Positions 1 to 7,176 of a stretch of 11,633 bases of DNA are shown piece after piece. The translations under genes and the position numbers were made by a program. This DNA comes from Pseudanabaena sp. CAN_BIN31. Lineage in GTDB: Bacteria > Cyanobacteriota > Cyanobacteriia > Pseudanabaenales > Pseudanabaenaceae. Positions within the stretch are counted from its first letter, which is position 1. Each line of letters starts with the position of its first letter. The stretch covers positions 1-11,633 of the forward strand of contig JAJAZG010000255.1 in assembly GCA_026785865.1 (NCBI GenBank), written 5' to 3'. Under the pieces are notes generated by a model. That model was not told the origin of the DNA. It searched no databases and saw only the letters and a list, made by a program, of their open reading frames with translations.

Positions 1-16
1 AAACCCCAAATGAAGT

Positions 17-36
17 GCGGCGGGTGACCCCCGCCG
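17..36. repeat. GC-rich hairpin upstream of the reductase gene
   Basis: The arms CGGCGGG (18-24) and CCCGCCG (30-36) form a 7-bp stem with a 5-nt loop. The left side, AGTGCGGCG, also starts the terminator hairpin at 4031. It probably belongs to the end of the gene left of the window, as a terminator or a dispersed repeat. There is no T run directly after it, so the terminator role is uncertain. Confidence 0.45.
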
Positions 37-86
37 AACTACATTTGCGTTTTAAAGTGTGTAAGTTATTTGCTTTTTTATTTTTT

Positions 87-875
87 ATGTATAACAGCTT
101 ATATTCGTCTCACGATCGCATTTATAACTTTGAAGAATTAGCCTTTCCCACCGAAGGCGTAGAATTTGATTTAAATGATTTAGGTGATGTCGCAAAGCGT
201 CCATATATTGCCTTCAATATGGTGTCTAGTGTTGATGGGAAAGCAACAACTCATGCTGGGAAACTTACTGGCTTAGGATCGCGCCCCGATCGCCTATTAA
301 TGAAACGACTGCGATCGCAATTTGATGCCATCTTAGTTGGTGGAACAACTCTGCGCCAAGATGATTTTATCCCCACCTTACCTCCCGAATTAGGTGAAGA
401 GCGCCAAAAAAACTTTTTGCAGCCGCAACCATTGGGTATTGTAATTACTAATTCAGGCAATTTGCCAAGCGAAGATCGATTTTGGGAGGCGGGAAAAGAT
501 TTGCGAGTTGTCTTGACAGGCGAGAATACGGCGATCGCGGCATGGGTAAATGATCAAGCTCAAGTTTTCCGATTCCCAACTCAAGACAACCAAATTGATT
601 TAAAACAAGTATTACCAATGCTGTTTCAGCAACTTGGCATTAAGCGACTCTTAGTTGAAGGTGGTTCCACCTTAAATTATTCGCTCATTTCTCAGGGCTT
701 AGCTGATGAATTATTTTTGACTTTATCTCCTCACATAGTTGGTGGTGTCGATAATATGACTGTTGTTAGTGGTGCTGGCTATGGCTTAGGTGGCGGCGAC
801 TTACCAAAGCTGAAGTTGCGATCGCTATATCAACATGAATCTGAGTTATTTTTGCGCTATCAATTTAATTCATAG
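87..875 (+). CDS. RibD C-terminal-type pyrimidine reductase (stand-alone reductase domain)
   Basis: This 262-aa protein is a stand-alone RibD C-terminal reductase domain with a DHFR-like fold. In the family this domain reduces 5-amino-6-(5-phosphoribosylamino)uracil with NADPH in riboflavin synthesis in the cytoplasm. Visible motifs are the N-terminal strand with FNMVSSVDGK (43-52), the nucleotide-binding ILVGGTTLR (82-90), and LLVEGGSTLN (188-197) followed by ADELFLTLSPHIVGG. The RibD deaminase domain (HAE and PCxxxxxxxxC zinc motifs) is absent. It is therefore either the reductase half of a split pathway or a paralogue with another substrate. I start at ATG 87. An in-frame GTG at 15 would add 24 residues, but it lies next to a GC-rich hairpin and the extra residues do not look like the family. 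No clear Shine-Dalgarno precedes ATG 87. The family is clear; the exact substrate is inferred. Confidence 0.85.
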   Translation: MYNSLYSSHDRIYNFEELAFPTEGVEFDLNDLGDVAKRPYIAFNMVSSVDGKATTHAGKLTGLGSRPDRLLMKRLRSQFDAILVGGTTLRQDDFIPTLPPELGEERQKNFLQPQPLGIVITNSGNLPSEDRFWEAGKDLRVVLTGENTAIAAWVNDQAQVFRFPTQDNQIDLKQVLPMLFQQLGIKRLLVEGGSTLNYSLISQGLADELFLTLSPHIVGGVDNMTVVSGAGYGLGGGDLPKLKLRSLYQHESELFLRYQFNS

Positions 876-999
876 CAAACCCAGATGATTGTCTTACAAA
901 AAATCTGGGGTTGGGTTCATCGCAAAGCGGAGATGATATAGCGATCGCCTTTCACTTGGGGATGCTGATTATGCGATCTCGTTTCAAATGCACAGTGGC

Positions 1000-1005
1000 T
1001 ATGAT
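1000..1005 (+). promoter_or_regulatory. possible -10 box for the methyltransferase gene
   Basis: TATGAT lies 36 bases before the ATG at 1041 and matches TATAAT at 5 of 6 positions. I see no convincing -35 element at 16-18 bases upstream. The 165-base gap from 876 also holds an imperfect terminator-like hairpin (CCCAGAT at 880-886 with ATCTGGG at 903-909, 16-nt loop) and one HIP1 site at 941-948. Nothing else is visible in that gap. Confidence 0.25.
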
Positions 1006-1040
1006 AAGGTAAATCAAACATGACTATTGGCTAAAAGTCC

Positions 1041-2630
1041 ATGCCTGACCAATCTCGCAATCAATCTAAAAATCAATTATTTTACGGGGATAATCTCGAA
1101 GTTTTGCGCCGACATATTAAGGATGAGTCGGTGGATTTGTGCTATATCGATCCGCCGTTTAACTCAAAGCGCAACTATAACCAGATTTATAACAATATTG
1201 GCAAAGAAGATAAAGCGCAAGCGCAAGCATTTATCGATACATGGACTTGGGATAATCGGGCGATTCTAGGTTTAGCGGAGATTCAAGAAAATTACCAAGG
1301 TCATTTTACTGCTCAAAGTATCGATCTTATGTCTGGATTACTTAAGGTTTTAGGTAAAGGAAGTTTGCTCGCTTATCTGATTAGCATGACCTTGCGAATT
1401 GCTGAGATTTATCGGGTTTTAAAACCTACAGGAAGTTTTTATTTACACTGCGATCCAACAGCTTCTCATTATTTGAAAATTATCATTGATGCCATTTTTT
1501 GCGCTCAGGGAGGTAATTTTTTGAATGAAATTATTTGGTGTTATGGCGAAAGAGGTATTTCTAAGACATCATTCAATAGAAAGCATGATGTAATTTTTCT
1601 TTATTCAAAATCTACTGATAAACATAGATTTAACTATAGAGAAATTACTGGTGAATATTCAGCATCAACCATCAAAAAGTTTCGTCATATTGATTTAGAT
1701 GGTAGAAGGTTTCGTCTGAGAGGTCGTAATGTACCTGAAGCAGGAAATCTTAGAAGAAAAACTGATATTGCTTTAGCAGAAGAATGTGAATATACTTATC
1801 GACAGTATCTAGATGAGTCTGAAGGGGTTTTAGCGAAAGACTGGATTGAAATTCCATTTTTAAATCAAGTTTCCAGAGAAAGGCTTGGTTACCCGACACA
1901 AAAACCAGAAAGTTTGCTAGAGCATTTTATCAAAGCTAGTAGTCAAGAAGGTGATGTAGTTTTAGATGCTTATTGTGGCTGTGGTACAACTGTTGCAGTT
2001 TCTCAACGTTTAAACCGTAAATGGATTGGCATTGATATCACCTATCAAAGCATCAGCTTAATTCTTAGGCGATTGGAAGACACTTTTAGCTCAGATGTAC
2101 TTGAGCAGATCGTCATTAACGGCATTCCCAAAGACATGAAATCTGCCGAAGCCCTTGCCAATAAATCTGACGATCGCACTCGTAAAGAATTTGAAAAATG
2201 GGCAGTCCTTACCTACTCAAACAACCGCGCCATCATCAACCAAAAGAAAGGCGCAGACAAAGGCATTGACGGCATCGCCTACTTTAGGAGCGAAAAAGAT
2301 GATCCCGAAAAAATCATTTTGCAAGTCAAATCAGGCAAAGTTTCATCCAGAGACATTCGCGATCTGCAAGGCACAATCACCCGTGAAAGCGCTACTCTCG
2401 GCGTATTTATCACCCTGCAAAAGCCCACTAAAGACATGAGCAAAGAAGCCAAAGAGGCAGGAATTTATCAAAGTCAATACATGAGCGCCCCAGTCGATAA
2501 AATCCGCATCGTTACTGTCCAAGAAATCATCGAAGAACAAAAACGCCTCGATATTCTACTTGCCTTAGAAGTCCTCAAATCTGCGGAAAAACAAATGGAA
2601 GTCAAGCAACATACTTTAGATTTAGAGTAA
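1041..2630 (+). CDS. DNA methyltransferase (N6-adenine/N4-cytosine, beta-class order) fused to an Mrr-like nuclease domain
   Basis: This 529-aa protein joins a DNA methyltransferase to a nuclease-like domain. The catalytic motif IV, DPPF, is at residues 37-40. The AdoMet-binding motif I, DAYCGCGTT, is at 309-317, preceded by YPTQKPESLLEHF. Motif IV before motif I is the beta-class order, and DPPF favours N6-adenine as the target base. Residues about 160-285 between them should be the target recognition region. From about residue 375 an Mrr-type PD-(D/E)xK domain follows: GADKGIDGI (404-412) with D410, then QVKSGK with Q428 and K430, which fits the D...QxK core of Mrr proteins. One polypeptide may therefore both modify and cut, or the nuclease domain may serve to sense or bind DNA. 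No separate restriction or specificity gene lies beside it. The recognition region is AT-richer and rich in AGA arginine codons. ATG 1041 follows a weak AAAAG and begins just before the conserved fold. Confidence 0.88.
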   Translation: MPDQSRNQSKNQLFYGDNLEVLRRHIKDESVDLCYIDPPFNSKRNYNQIYNNIGKEDKAQAQAFIDTWTWDNRAILGLAEIQENYQGHFTAQSIDLMSGLLKVLGKGSLLAYLISMTLRIAEIYRVLKPTGSFYLHCDPTASHYLKIIIDAIFCAQGGNFLNEIIWCYGERGISKTSFNRKHDVIFLYSKSTDKHRFNYREITGEYSASTIKKFRHIDLDGRRFRLRGRNVPEAGNLRRKTDIALAEECEYTYRQYLDESEGVLAKDWIEIPFLNQVSRERLGYPTQKPESLLEHFIKASSQEGDVVLDAYCGCGTTVAVSQRLNRKWIGIDITYQSISLILRRLEDTFSSDVLEQIVINGIPKDMKSAEALANKSDDRTRKEFEKWAVLTYSNNRAIINQKKGADKGIDGIAYFRSEKDDPEKIILQVKSGKVSSRDIRDLQGTITRESATLGVFITLQKPTKDMSKEAKEAGIYQSQYMSAPVDKIRIVTVQEIIEEQKRLDILLALEVLKSAEKQMEVKQHTLDLE

Positions 2631-2744
2631 ACAAATTAGTGGTCGGTGGGTTTTGGCAATTATGAAAGGCGATCGCGCAAAATTATTAACCATAAAACAT
2701 ATTTTCGATTATGCTTATTTTGTTCCTATGCGATCGCGAAAAAT

Positions 2745-4022
2745 ATGGCTCACATTGGCATCATCTGCGTCCCTGCCACAGGGCATCTCAACACATTGTT
2801 ACCACTAGGCTATGAACTCAAACAAAGAGGGCATCAAGTAACTTTGATTGGAGTGATGGACTGTCAAGAAAAAACTGAAGCCGCAGGGTTAGCTTTCAAA
2901 GCCTACGGCGAAATATCTCATCCTCTTGGTTACTCACCTGCTACTTTGGTCAAAATGGGAGAATTAAGTGGAATGGCTGCGCTTCGATATACGATTAAGT
3001 CGTTTCAAGAAGCCGCTATTTTGATGATGGAAGAAGGATTAGAAGTAATTCGAGATAGTCAAGTTGATTTATTGCTAATCGATCAGGCTGCCTTTGGTTC
3101 TTCTTGCGTAGCCGAGCATCTAGGGATTCCATTTATTACTGTTACCAGTGCCATAATGTTGAATAGAGAGTCATCTGTGCCTCCAGCAACTTTTGGCTGG
3201 TCTTATTCTTCCAGCTTTTTGGGGATGATTCGCAACAAAATTGGTTATCGATTTATAGATAGTCTGATCAATCCTATTTTAGAGACCATGAACACATATC
3301 GGCGTAAGTGGAACTTACCAGTTTTCACACGCTCTAATGATGCATATTCTCAGCTTGCTCAAATCTGTCGGCAACCAGTAGAATTTGAATTTCCACGCCA
3401 AAAGTTACCTGACTGCTTTCATTTTACAGGCAACTTTTATATCCCCCAAAGTCTTGCTAGGGTTCCTTTTCCATACGAAAAACTAAATGGAAAGCCCTTA
3501 ATCTATGCCTCAATGGGAACAATTCAGAATCAATTGTTAGAGATTTTCAGTCAAATTGCCGAAGCTTGTCAAAATTTAGATGTGCAATTGATTATCTCTT
3601 TGGGTGGTTCAACTGAACCCGATCGCTTATCCGCTTTAGCAGGTGATCCAATTGTGGTCAAATATGCGCCACAATTAGAGATTTTACAAAAAGCTCAACT
3701 CACGATTACCCACGCAGGGCTAAATACTACGCTGGAATCCTTGAGTTGTGGCGTACCGATGGTTGCGATTCCGATCGCTAACGATCAACCAGGTGTCGCA
3801 GCGCGAATTGCTTGGACAGAAACAGGTGTAGTTATTCCTGTCAAAAAATTAACAGTTCCTAAATTGCGAAATGCTGTGCAAAAAGTATTAACGCAACCAA
3901 AATATCGAGATAACGCTCAAAAGATGCAAGCAGCAATGCAAAAGTCTGGCGGCGTAAAGATGGCGGCGGATATTGTTGAAAAAGTTCTTGTCACAGGTAA
4001 ACCTGTATTGCGAATTTCATAA
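2745..4022 (+). CDS. GT1 (UGT/MGT-like) glycosyltransferase, CrtX-like
   Basis: This 425-aa protein has the two-domain GT-B fold of family 1 glycosyltransferases, which move a sugar from a UDP- or TDP-sugar to a small, often lipophilic acceptor. The N-terminal domain opens with HIGIICVPATGHLNTLLPLG, the usual acceptor-side loop. The C-terminal donor-binding motif runs from THAGLNTTLESLSCGVP (H323 onward) to IANDQPGVAARI (D347, Q348). HAGLNT plus DQPGVAARI resembles zeaxanthin glucosyltransferase CrtX, so a carotenoid or other lipid acceptor is plausible. No carotenoid gene lies nearby, so the acceptor is open. I start at ATG 2745, where MAHIGIICVP matches the family's N-terminus. An in-frame GTG at 2646 would add 33 residues that match no fold element and would translate across two HIP1 sites. 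No clear Shine-Dalgarno is present. It ends directly in the shared terminator. Confidence 0.85.
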   Translation: MAHIGIICVPATGHLNTLLPLGYELKQRGHQVTLIGVMDCQEKTEAAGLAFKAYGEISHPLGYSPATLVKMGELSGMAALRYTIKSFQEAAILMMEEGLEVIRDSQVDLLLIDQAAFGSSCVAEHLGIPFITVTSAIMLNRESSVPPATFGWSYSSSFLGMIRNKIGYRFIDSLINPILETMNTYRRKWNLPVFTRSNDAYSQLAQICRQPVEFEFPRQKLPDCFHFTGNFYIPQSLARVPFPYEKLNGKPLIYASMGTIQNQLLEIFSQIAEACQNLDVQLIISLGGSTEPDRLSALAGDPIVVKYAPQLEILQKAQLTITHAGLNTTLESLSCGVPMVAIPIANDQPGVAARIAWTETGVVIPVKKLTVPKLRNAVQKVLTQPKYRDNAQKMQAAMQKSGGVKMAADIVEKVLVTGKPVLRIS

Positions 4023-4059
4023 AAAAACAAGTGCGGCGCAGAGCGCCGCACTTGTTTTT
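4023..4059. terminator. bidirectional terminator between convergent glycosyltransferase genes
   Basis: A perfect 17-bp stem (4023-4039 with 4043-4059) closes on the 3-nt loop AGA. The A run on the left arm and T run on the right arm make it an intrinsic terminator on both strands. It starts one base after the stop of the plus-strand gene (4020-4022) and contains two of the three bases of the minus-strand stop codon (4058-4060). Its core shares AGTGCGGCG with the hairpin near position 17. Confidence 0.9.
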
Positions 4060-5662
4060 AACCATAAGGACGTGGATAAGGTTTGAGCATTGGTGAAGCG
4101 CGATAAACTGGGAAAATTTGGACGGCTTGTCCACCTCGTTTAATCGGAATATCCGCAATTTTTTCTAGAGATAGAAAATAATCTTTGTACTTATCTAAGG
4201 GTTTTGGGAATTTCTCATCTTTTATAAATTGTTCAGAAGTGATATAAAGCGAAGTCTTGCCGACAAAATCTTCGGCTTTGCTCCAATAGGCAAAACCGCG
4301 AAGATCTCCATCGAAGCAAGTCACTTTTTTTCCTAATGGCTCGATCGCCATGCCCACTTGTCCCGCCACAAAGAAATTATTGCTAAATACAAAATCCACT
4401 TTTTGTAATTCTGTCTTCAGCATCGGTGAATCGATAAAAGCTTGGCGTAACTGCTCAATATCAATCATCTGCGTCGAAGGATCATCTTTTGCTTCCCAGA
4501 AAGCACCAGCGATCGCCTGATCACCACCTTTTTGAGCAATTCCCAAATGTACATGGAGCAAGCCAATCAGCAAAAGTGGCAAAATCGCCACGCCCGATCC
4601 CCACAGCCAGTTACGAATGAATTTAGGACGTTTTAACTGCACTTGCGCCGCCCTTTCGCCTAGCAATAGAGTCGCGCCAAAAAAACCTGGCATGTGCCAT
4701 GTGGGCAAGATTTGCATAAATCCGCCCATAAAGGTAAAACCAAAGAAAATCGGCATCGATACACAGAGAATTAATAACTGTTTATTACGATGCAGATCTG
4801 CATCGTTCTTTGCTTGGCGATTAGAAAATAATTTGCCCACCGTGCGGAAACTTGTCCACCATATTGGAATGCCAAAAGTGGGAAAAAGATAAACAAGTGC
4901 TAATAAGATCGTTCCCAACAATCGCTCTAAGTTATAACCTTGAGTCGGCACTGCTCGTCCGCTTTGAAAACGAAATGAAGCCCATTCATGTTGAGCATTC
5001 CAGATTAGAACGGGAGAAATAGCGATCGCAAATAAAGCGATCGCCGCTAAAGTCCAGACTGAAAATAAAGCGGGACGATGGCGTCGACTGAGCAAGCAAA
5101 ATAGTCCCAGTCCCCCACCCAGCAGTAGCCCATGATATTTACCTAAAAATGCTAATCCCACACATAAGCCAATGATCGCAAGGCGATAGGTCGGCTGATA
5201 TTGGTCAGCTTGATCGGATGGGAAAAATTCTTCGGCAGCAACCCATAAACAAGCCATCCAGAAAAACATCAAAGCGTTATCAGGCAGCGTCAGGATACCA
5301 AAGGCAATCTGAAAAATCGGAATTGTGGTCAAAATTGCCAGAGTTAGAGTGGCTGTGCGATCGCCAAATAGTTTTTTACTAGCCAGATAAGCAAAGATTA
5401 ATGTCCCTGTATAAAGTAAAACGCCACCAATCCGCAGTGTAAATGGCGTAACTGCACCTGTGAGCCATACGCCAATCCCTGCTGTCAAGGCGACGAGGGG
5501 CGGGTGATCGAAATAGCTTAAGTTGAGATTTTGGGTGTAGAGGTAATAGTAAGTTTCATCAAAACCCATGTTCAGATAGATCGCGGATACAGCTCTAAAC
5601 AGGAAACCCCACAATAATATGGCGATCGCCCACTTATGAATTTTCACTCTAGATTCCTTCAT
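4058..5662 (-). CDS. GT39/ArnT-like integral membrane glycosyltransferase
   Basis: This 534-aa polytopic membrane protein is of the PMT_2/ArnT class (GT-C fold). Such enzymes transfer a sugar from a polyprenyl-phosphate donor to lipids, glycans or proteins on the outer face of the inner membrane. The family signature is clear: MGFDETYYYLY in the first loop with D35-E36, YFDHPPLVAL (D52-H53-P54-P55), and LPDNALMFFW (127-136). About ten hydrophobic helices fill residues 10-380. A soluble C-terminal domain of about 150 residues follows, as in ArnT-like proteins. The acceptor cannot be named from sequence. The first ATG (5662) lacks a Shine-Dalgarno, but AAGGA lies seven bases before an in-frame GTG five codons later (5647), so translation may start there. 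It is convergent with the GT1 gene and divergent from the 87-aa gene. Confidence 0.85.
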   Translation of the reverse strand: MKESRVKIHKWAIAILLWGFLFRAVSAIYLNMGFDETYYYLYTQNLNLSYFDHPPLVALTAGIGVWLTGAVTPFTLRIGGVLLYTGTLIFAYLASKKLFGDRTATLTLAILTTIPIFQIAFGILTLPDNALMFFWMACLWVAAEEFFPSDQADQYQPTYRLAIIGLCVGLAFLGKYHGLLLGGGLGLFCLLSRRHRPALFSVWTLAAIALFAIAISPVLIWNAQHEWASFRFQSGRAVPTQGYNLERLLGTILLALVYLFPTFGIPIWWTSFRTVGKLFSNRQAKNDADLHRNKQLLILCVSMPIFFGFTFMGGFMQILPTWHMPGFFGATLLLGERAAQVQLKRPKFIRNWLWGSGVAILPLLLIGLLHVHLGIAQKGGDQAIAGAFWEAKDDPSTQMIDIEQLRQAFIDSPMLKTELQKVDFVFSNNFFVAGQVGMAIEPLGKKVTCFDGDLRGFAYWSKAEDFVGKTSLYITSEQFIKDEKFPKPLDKYKDYFLSLEKIADIPIKRGGQAVQIFPVYRASPMLKPYPRPYG

Positions 5663-5721
5663 TTAATATACAAACAACTTTTTAAGAGCTTTAGTTTCCA
5701 AGACTGTTAAAAAATTATTTG

Positions 5722-5735
5722 ATTTTAGCAGTCAA
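5722..5735 (-). promoter_or_regulatory. possible extended -10 promoter for the GT39 gene
   Basis: Read on the minus strand, TGCTAAAAT is a full extended -10 (TG-n-TAAAAT, 5 of 6 against TATAAT), about 60 bases before the ATG. A TTGACT directly overlaps its upstream side and is too close to act as its -35. It could instead serve a second start further down, but no good -10 lies at the right distance. Confidence 0.35.
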
Positions 5736-5751
5736 TATTATCTCAACACAG

Positions 5752-5791
5752 ATGATAGTAGGGGCAATTCATGAATTGCCCCTACTATCAT
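5752..5791. repeat. perfect 40-bp palindrome
   Basis: The 40 bases are exactly self-complementary with no loop. The centre is TTCATGAA and each arm contains TAGGGGCAATTC or its complement. It resembles the short GTAGGGGC-type palindromic repeats scattered through cyanobacterial genomes (general knowledge, not checked here). It has no T run and sits between divergent genes, so it is not an obvious terminator. The right arm supplies the putative -35 of the next promoter. Confidence 0.9.
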
Positions 5792-5803
5792 TTGCTATAT
5801 AAT
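5776..5803 (+). promoter_or_regulatory. sigma70-type promoter for the 87-aa gene
   Basis: A perfect TATAAT at 5798-5803 follows TTGCCC (5776-5781; 4 of 6 against TTGACA) with a 16-base spacer. Transcription would begin near 5810, leaving a leader of about 33 bases with GGAG at 5830-5833 before ATG 5843. The -35 lies inside the palindrome, so a protein or hairpin there could affect this promoter. Confidence 0.55.
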
Positions 5804-5842
5804 CCATCATGTTGAAGTGAAATTTAGACGGAGTGGATCGAA

Positions 5843-6106
5843 ATGGCGAGAGAACCTAAAAAGCCTAATGAGTACGTCGTGCATTTAAAGCTAGAAGGTG
5901 GACAAGAGGTGACAACCAAATTTACGACCATCGAAGAAGTTAAAACTTGGTATGCATCGCAATTTAAGGCAAAAGCTAATGAGGATGATCTCATGCCTAT
6001 TCCTGTGAGAGCAGAACTAAATGAAATTTTGCTAGTCCGTCCTAAACGTGTCATCGCCATTCATGTTGAGCCGATTTATTCTTCTAGTGTCGATATGTTT
6101 GCATAA
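5843..6106 (+). CDS. small protein of unknown function (87 aa)
   Basis: I do not recognise a named family. The product is a soluble 87-aa protein without signal peptide, membrane segment or cysteine. It starts with a basic MAREPKKP, then a beta-like EYVVHLKLEGGQEVTTKF, a helix-like segment (about residues 32-50, EEVKTWYASQFKAKANEDD) and a second beta-like part, ILLVRPKRVIAIHVEPIY. This alternating pattern suggests a compact alpha/beta domain. Evidence that it is a real gene: a TATAAT promoter, GGAG nine bases before the ATG, and a coding sequence of the same style as its neighbours. It lies 38 bases before the transporter gene on the same strand without a terminator between them, so co-transcription is possible. 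The antisense frame over the same bases has no such signals. Confidence 0.75.
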   Translation: MAREPKKPNEYVVHLKLEGGQEVTTKFTTIEEVKTWYASQFKAKANEDDLMPIPVRAELNEILLVRPKRVIAIHVEPIYSSSVDMFA

Positions 6107-6144
6107 GCACTCCTTCCTGATAAAGTTATAAATCCTAAACTTCA

Positions 6145-7074
6145 ATGCGTCTACATCAAGTTTCTGGGCGATCGCGTTTAGGGCTAGCGCTATCACTGCT
6201 CACAGTTTTGCTGTGGGGATTTTTGGCGATCGCCCTCAAAATCGTCCTTCAAGAGCTAGATCCCTTCACAGTTACTTGGTTTCGCTTTACAGTTGCAGGG
6301 GTTTTACTGGGGGCATATTTGGCTGTAAGAAAGCAATTGCCGACATGGCAACAGTTGCGAAAGGTTTCATTACCAATATTTTTGATCGCAGTCGCGGGAT
6401 TATCGCTGAACTATATTTTGTTTTTAATGGGTTTGGGCAAAACCTCAGCCAATAATGCTCAAGTCCTCACCCAATTAGCGCCCGTCATGATGGGACTAGC
6501 TTCATTAATCATTTTCAAAGAAAAATACAATTATCAACAATGGGGCGGCGTGGCTGTCCTCATTTGCGGATTGGTACTTTTTTCTCACGAGCAAGTGCGA
6601 TCGCTAGTGACCACCTTCGATAGTTATATGTGGGGCAATGTGTTACTTGTGCTTGGTTCGATCGTCTGGGCTTTTTATGGACTTGCCCAAAAACAATTAT
6701 TGCTAAACTTGCCTTCGGCTTCTGTACTGCTATGTCTGTACTTAAGCGCCGCTATTTTATTTGCGCCAATGGCTCACCCTGAGAGATTGCTAACCTTATC
6801 GGGATCGCATCTGGACGCCTTAATATTTTGCGCCTTTAATACTTTGATTGCTTACGGTGCATTTGCCGCCGCCCTTGAGCATTGGGAAGCATCGCGGGTA
6901 AGTGTGGTTCTCACGCTTGCCCCAATTGTCACCCTCGCGGCATCAACGATCTTGCCAAATTTTGTACCGCAGTTATTATCGCCTTCACCCTTGAGTCTTT
7001 TGGGTTGGATTGGCGCGATCGCGGTTGTGGTTGGCTCCATGGCAACTTCTTTAGGCTCAAAGCCCAAAAGCTAG
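6145..7074 (+). CDS. EamA/DMT-family transporter (10 membrane helices)
   Basis: This 309-aa inner-membrane protein belongs to the drug/metabolite transporter superfamily, EamA family, whose members usually export amino acids, nucleobases or other small metabolites. Two EamA repeats are visible, at about residues 12-147 and 160-303, each of about five hydrophobic helices. The first opens with LLTVLLWGFLAIALKIVL and continues with DPFTVTWFRFTVAG, a typical start. It contains NNAQVLTQLAPVMMGLASLI, and the second has ALEHWEASRVSVVLTLAPIV, the equivalent repeat position. The length is normal for the family. The substrate cannot be told from sequence. No clear Shine-Dalgarno precedes the ATG. The gene follows the 87-aa gene by 38 bases and may share its transcript. 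Confidence 0.87.
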   Translation: MRLHQVSGRSRLGLALSLLTVLLWGFLAIALKIVLQELDPFTVTWFRFTVAGVLLGAYLAVRKQLPTWQQLRKVSLPIFLIAVAGLSLNYILFLMGLGKTSANNAQVLTQLAPVMMGLASLIIFKEKYNYQQWGGVAVLICGLVLFSHEQVRSLVTTFDSYMWGNVLLVLGSIVWAFYGLAQKQLLLNLPSASVLLCLYLSAAILFAPMAHPERLLTLSGSHLDALIFCAFNTLIAYGAFAAALEHWEASRVSVVLTLAPIVTLAASTILPNFVPQLLSPSPLSLLGWIGAIAVVVGSMATSLGSKPKS

Positions 7075-7097
7075 AAAAATTACTTTGTAATTTTTTT
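7075..7097 (+). terminator. AT-rich intrinsic terminator after the transporter gene
   Basis: AAAAATTAC (7075-7083) pairs with GTAATTTTT (7087-7095) across a TTT loop, and T residues continue to 7097. It begins directly after the TAG stop. The stem is AT-rich, so it may be weak. Confidence 0.5.
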
Positions 7098-7176
7098 GGG
7101 TTTTGGACTTTGAAAACCTATCTCAGTAAGGTTTTGCCAAAATTTTAAAATATTAAAAACTTTTTTTATAAAAGTA

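Noticed and set aside
15..86. GTG start at 15 extending the reductase by 24 residues
   Set aside because: The added residues have no family match, and the first of them lie in a GC-rich hairpin that looks like an intergenic repeat.
880..909. Hairpin CCCAGAT/ATCTGGG after the reductase gene as a terminator
   Set aside because: The loop is 16 bases and no T run follows, so it is too weak to list as a terminator; it is only mentioned in the gap description.
962..1020. Short open stretch before the methyltransferase as a gene remnant
   Set aside because: Some 20 residues in either frame resemble no protein I know, and there is no ribosome site.
2646..2744. GTG start at 2646 extending the GT1 enzyme by 33 residues
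   Set aside because: The GT-B fold begins exactly at MAHIGIICVP; the extension is cysteine- and arginine-rich without any similarity and runs through two HIP1 sites.
5824..6060. Minus-strand 78-codon frame opposite the 87-aa gene
   Set aside because: No promoter or ribosome site, serine-rich composition typical of an antisense frame, and the plus-strand gene has good signals.
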